This document shows, one piece after another, positions 63,116 through 64,000 of a DNA stretch of 64,000 bases. Source of the DNA: Leptospiraceae bacterium. Its GTDB lineage: Bacteria > Spirochaetota > Leptospiria > Leptospirales > Leptospiraceae. The notes below the pieces were generated by a model, which did not search any database, was not told the DNA's origin, and saw only the letters and a program-made list of their open reading frames with translations. A program made the position numbers and the translations under genes. How positions within the stretch are numbered: position 1 is the first letter of the stretch; each line of letters begins with the position of its first letter. The stretch lies in assembly GCA_022402465.1 (NCBI GenBank), contig JAKRSH010000007.1, positions 62,001 to 126,000 on the forward strand, in the 5' to 3' direction.

Positions 63116-64000
63116 TTAATCTCCTATATGTTTTAAAAATATGCCATGAAATCCGAATGGAATGAGATATGGAAGCTTGGCTCTTCCCATTTCCTCGAAG
63201 GACTCTGCATCGAGTATGAGTAAGTAGGATGATTCTGATCTGCCATCAAGAACTACTGAAAGTAAAACTCCCTCTTCTTCTAAATCTGAGTTAGGTTTCG
63301 CAACAAAAATAGGCTCTGTAGGATAAGATCCATCCTCAAACCAAAATTTATATTCACCAGTATCCATATTCACTTTTACTAATTGATTATTAAAATCATT
63401 GGTCTTGTTTTTATTATTTGTAACACCATAACCATATTGATACTTTTTCATATAGAAATTGGGATTGATTATTGGCATTTCTAAGCCACAATCCGAAACA
63501 ACTTTATAATTAGAAGAATTCGCTTTGAGATCTAATTTGTATCTGCGTAGTTCTCCCGTTAGAATATTTCCTCCATTTTCAGAATGAATTCTATTTAGGT
63601 AAAATTGATTGATAATTTCCATATCATTGTATACAGGAAGATCAAGAATAATAGAATCTTCTAATTCATAAGCATTCATATGATGAAATGTAAAAAAAGT
63701 ATCCGTTGAAAACTTTTCTACCGTCTTTCCAGTTCTTTTATCTACCACAATAAATTTGGTTCCCAAAGTTTGTTTCCAATCAAAAGCTTCTATTAAGGAT
63801 GAACCTGTGATTCCCATAGTGACCATTTTTAAAAGATCTAGTACCAGTGGATGTTCTGTTAGAATAATATAATTTTCTGTAGTTATGAAACTATGCATAT
63901 ATGCTGCATGCTCAGTATGAATCTTTGCTATAGGTATTCTGGTTCTTGTTCCATCTGGAATTTTGAAAATAACATAATGCGTTCCAAGTAAATCAATTTC
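63116..64000 (-). CDS. Carotenoid oxygenase (RPE65/CCD family), 5' end outside the window
   Basis: The frame is open to base 64000, so only the C-terminal 294 residues are visible. Family signs are 'AYMHSFITTENYIIL', 'FFTFHHMNAYE' (an iron-ligand His), 'EPIFVAKPNS' and 'GVLLSVVLDGRSESSYLLILD'. 'PYLIPFGFHGIFL' closes the seven-bladed propeller with the last His. These non-haem iron enzymes cleave carotenoids or related polyenes. The gene is followed, one base away, by the FAD oxidoreductase, suggesting a joint pathway. ATG 63898 is internal and not a start. Confidence 0.92.
   Translation of the reverse strand, partial: EIDLLGTHYVIFKIPDGTRTRIPIAKIHTEHAAYMHSFITTENYIILTEHPLVLDLLKMVTMGITGSSLIEAFDWKQTLGTKFIVVDKRTGKTVEKFSTDTFFTFHHMNAYELEDSIILDLPVYNDMEIINQFYLNRIHSENGGNILTGELRRYKLDLKANSSNYKVVSDCGLEMPIINPNFYMKKYQYGYGVTNNKNKTNDFNNQLVKVNMDTGEYKFWFEDGSYPTEPIFVAKPNSDLEEEGVLLSVVLDGRSESSYLLILDAESFEEMGRAKLPYLIPFGFHGIFLKHIGD

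Noticed and set aside
1-64000. tRNA, rRNA, riboswitch or CRISPR loci
   Set aside because: A read through both strands showed no convincing cloverleaf, rRNA stretch, known riboswitch core or regularly spaced repeat; a covariance-model search would settle it.

Overview
The window comes from a low-GC chromosome (about one third G+C by eye), most likely a spirochaete of the Leptospiraceae (Leptospira or a close relative). The inference rests on gene content: many large modular signalling proteins with SpoIIE-type PP2C phosphatase or class III nucleotide cyclase domains, a 7TM-DISM hybrid histidine kinase, tandem DUF4139 proteins, lipoproteins with loose spirochaetal lipoboxes, beta-barrel outer-membrane proteins, and no clustering of housekeeping genes. 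No tRNA, rRNA or CRISPR array was seen; metG is the only clear housekeeping gene.

Layout. 1-4.5 kb: end of an envelope protein plus two DUF4139 proteins in one operon. 4.7-9.2 kb: a giant sensor kinase/receiver/PP2C protein convergent with a TPM-domain membrane protein. 9.4-10.7 kb: chromate transporter. 10.7-17.4 kb (minus): a tightly coupled operon of an ABC1/UbiB-type kinase, TauD-like dioxygenase, bile-acid/sodium-symporter-family carrier, DUF2071 protein and a remarkable [2Fe-2S]-cyclase-ferredoxin-reductase fusion, followed by a fatty-acid-hydroxylase-family protein. 17.7-19.9 kb (plus): an HxlR regulator, DUF2141 protein, SDR and small lipoprotein. 19.8-22 kb (minus): an ECF41/SigJ sigma factor and its oxidoreductase, preceded by a recognisable ECF41 promoter. 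22-23.3 kb: a seven-repeat lipoprotein. 23.5-28.3 kb: a TolC-RND efflux pair behind a CsoR-like operator. 28.5-38.3 kb: signalling proteins (two cyclases and a PAS/DHp/receiver protein) mixed with a phosphoesterase, Tat-exported pirin, SDR-type epimerase and crotonase.

38.2-41.5 kb is the most unusual accessory block. It holds a kexin-like subtilase lipoprotein, a separate gene for a subtilase-prodomain-like protein, and a divergent Kunitz (BPTI) inhibitor with Arg at P1. A 90/91-bp direct repeat of the preceding cyclase gene's 3' end flanks the block. 41.5-43.4 kb holds a PaiB-like protein and then decayed DNA with an IS30-family transposase relic. 43.4-51.1 kb: outer-membrane proteins, an acyl-CoA dehydrogenase with a bidirectional terminator, a GAF-PAS-PP2C protein and a TerB-like protein. 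51.5-55.7 kb: a secreted lipase with its dedicated foldase, then metG. 55.7-64 kb (minus): a 1742-residue kinase/AAA/GAF/PP2C protein, then a carotenoid-oxygenase gene (cut by the window edge) with an FAD-dependent desaturase-like partner.

Main themes: envelope and lipid chemistry wired to cyclic-nucleotide and PP2C signalling; redox or electrophile sensing (HxlR, ECF41, ferredoxin-cyclase); and a self-contained protease, prodomain and inhibitor module.
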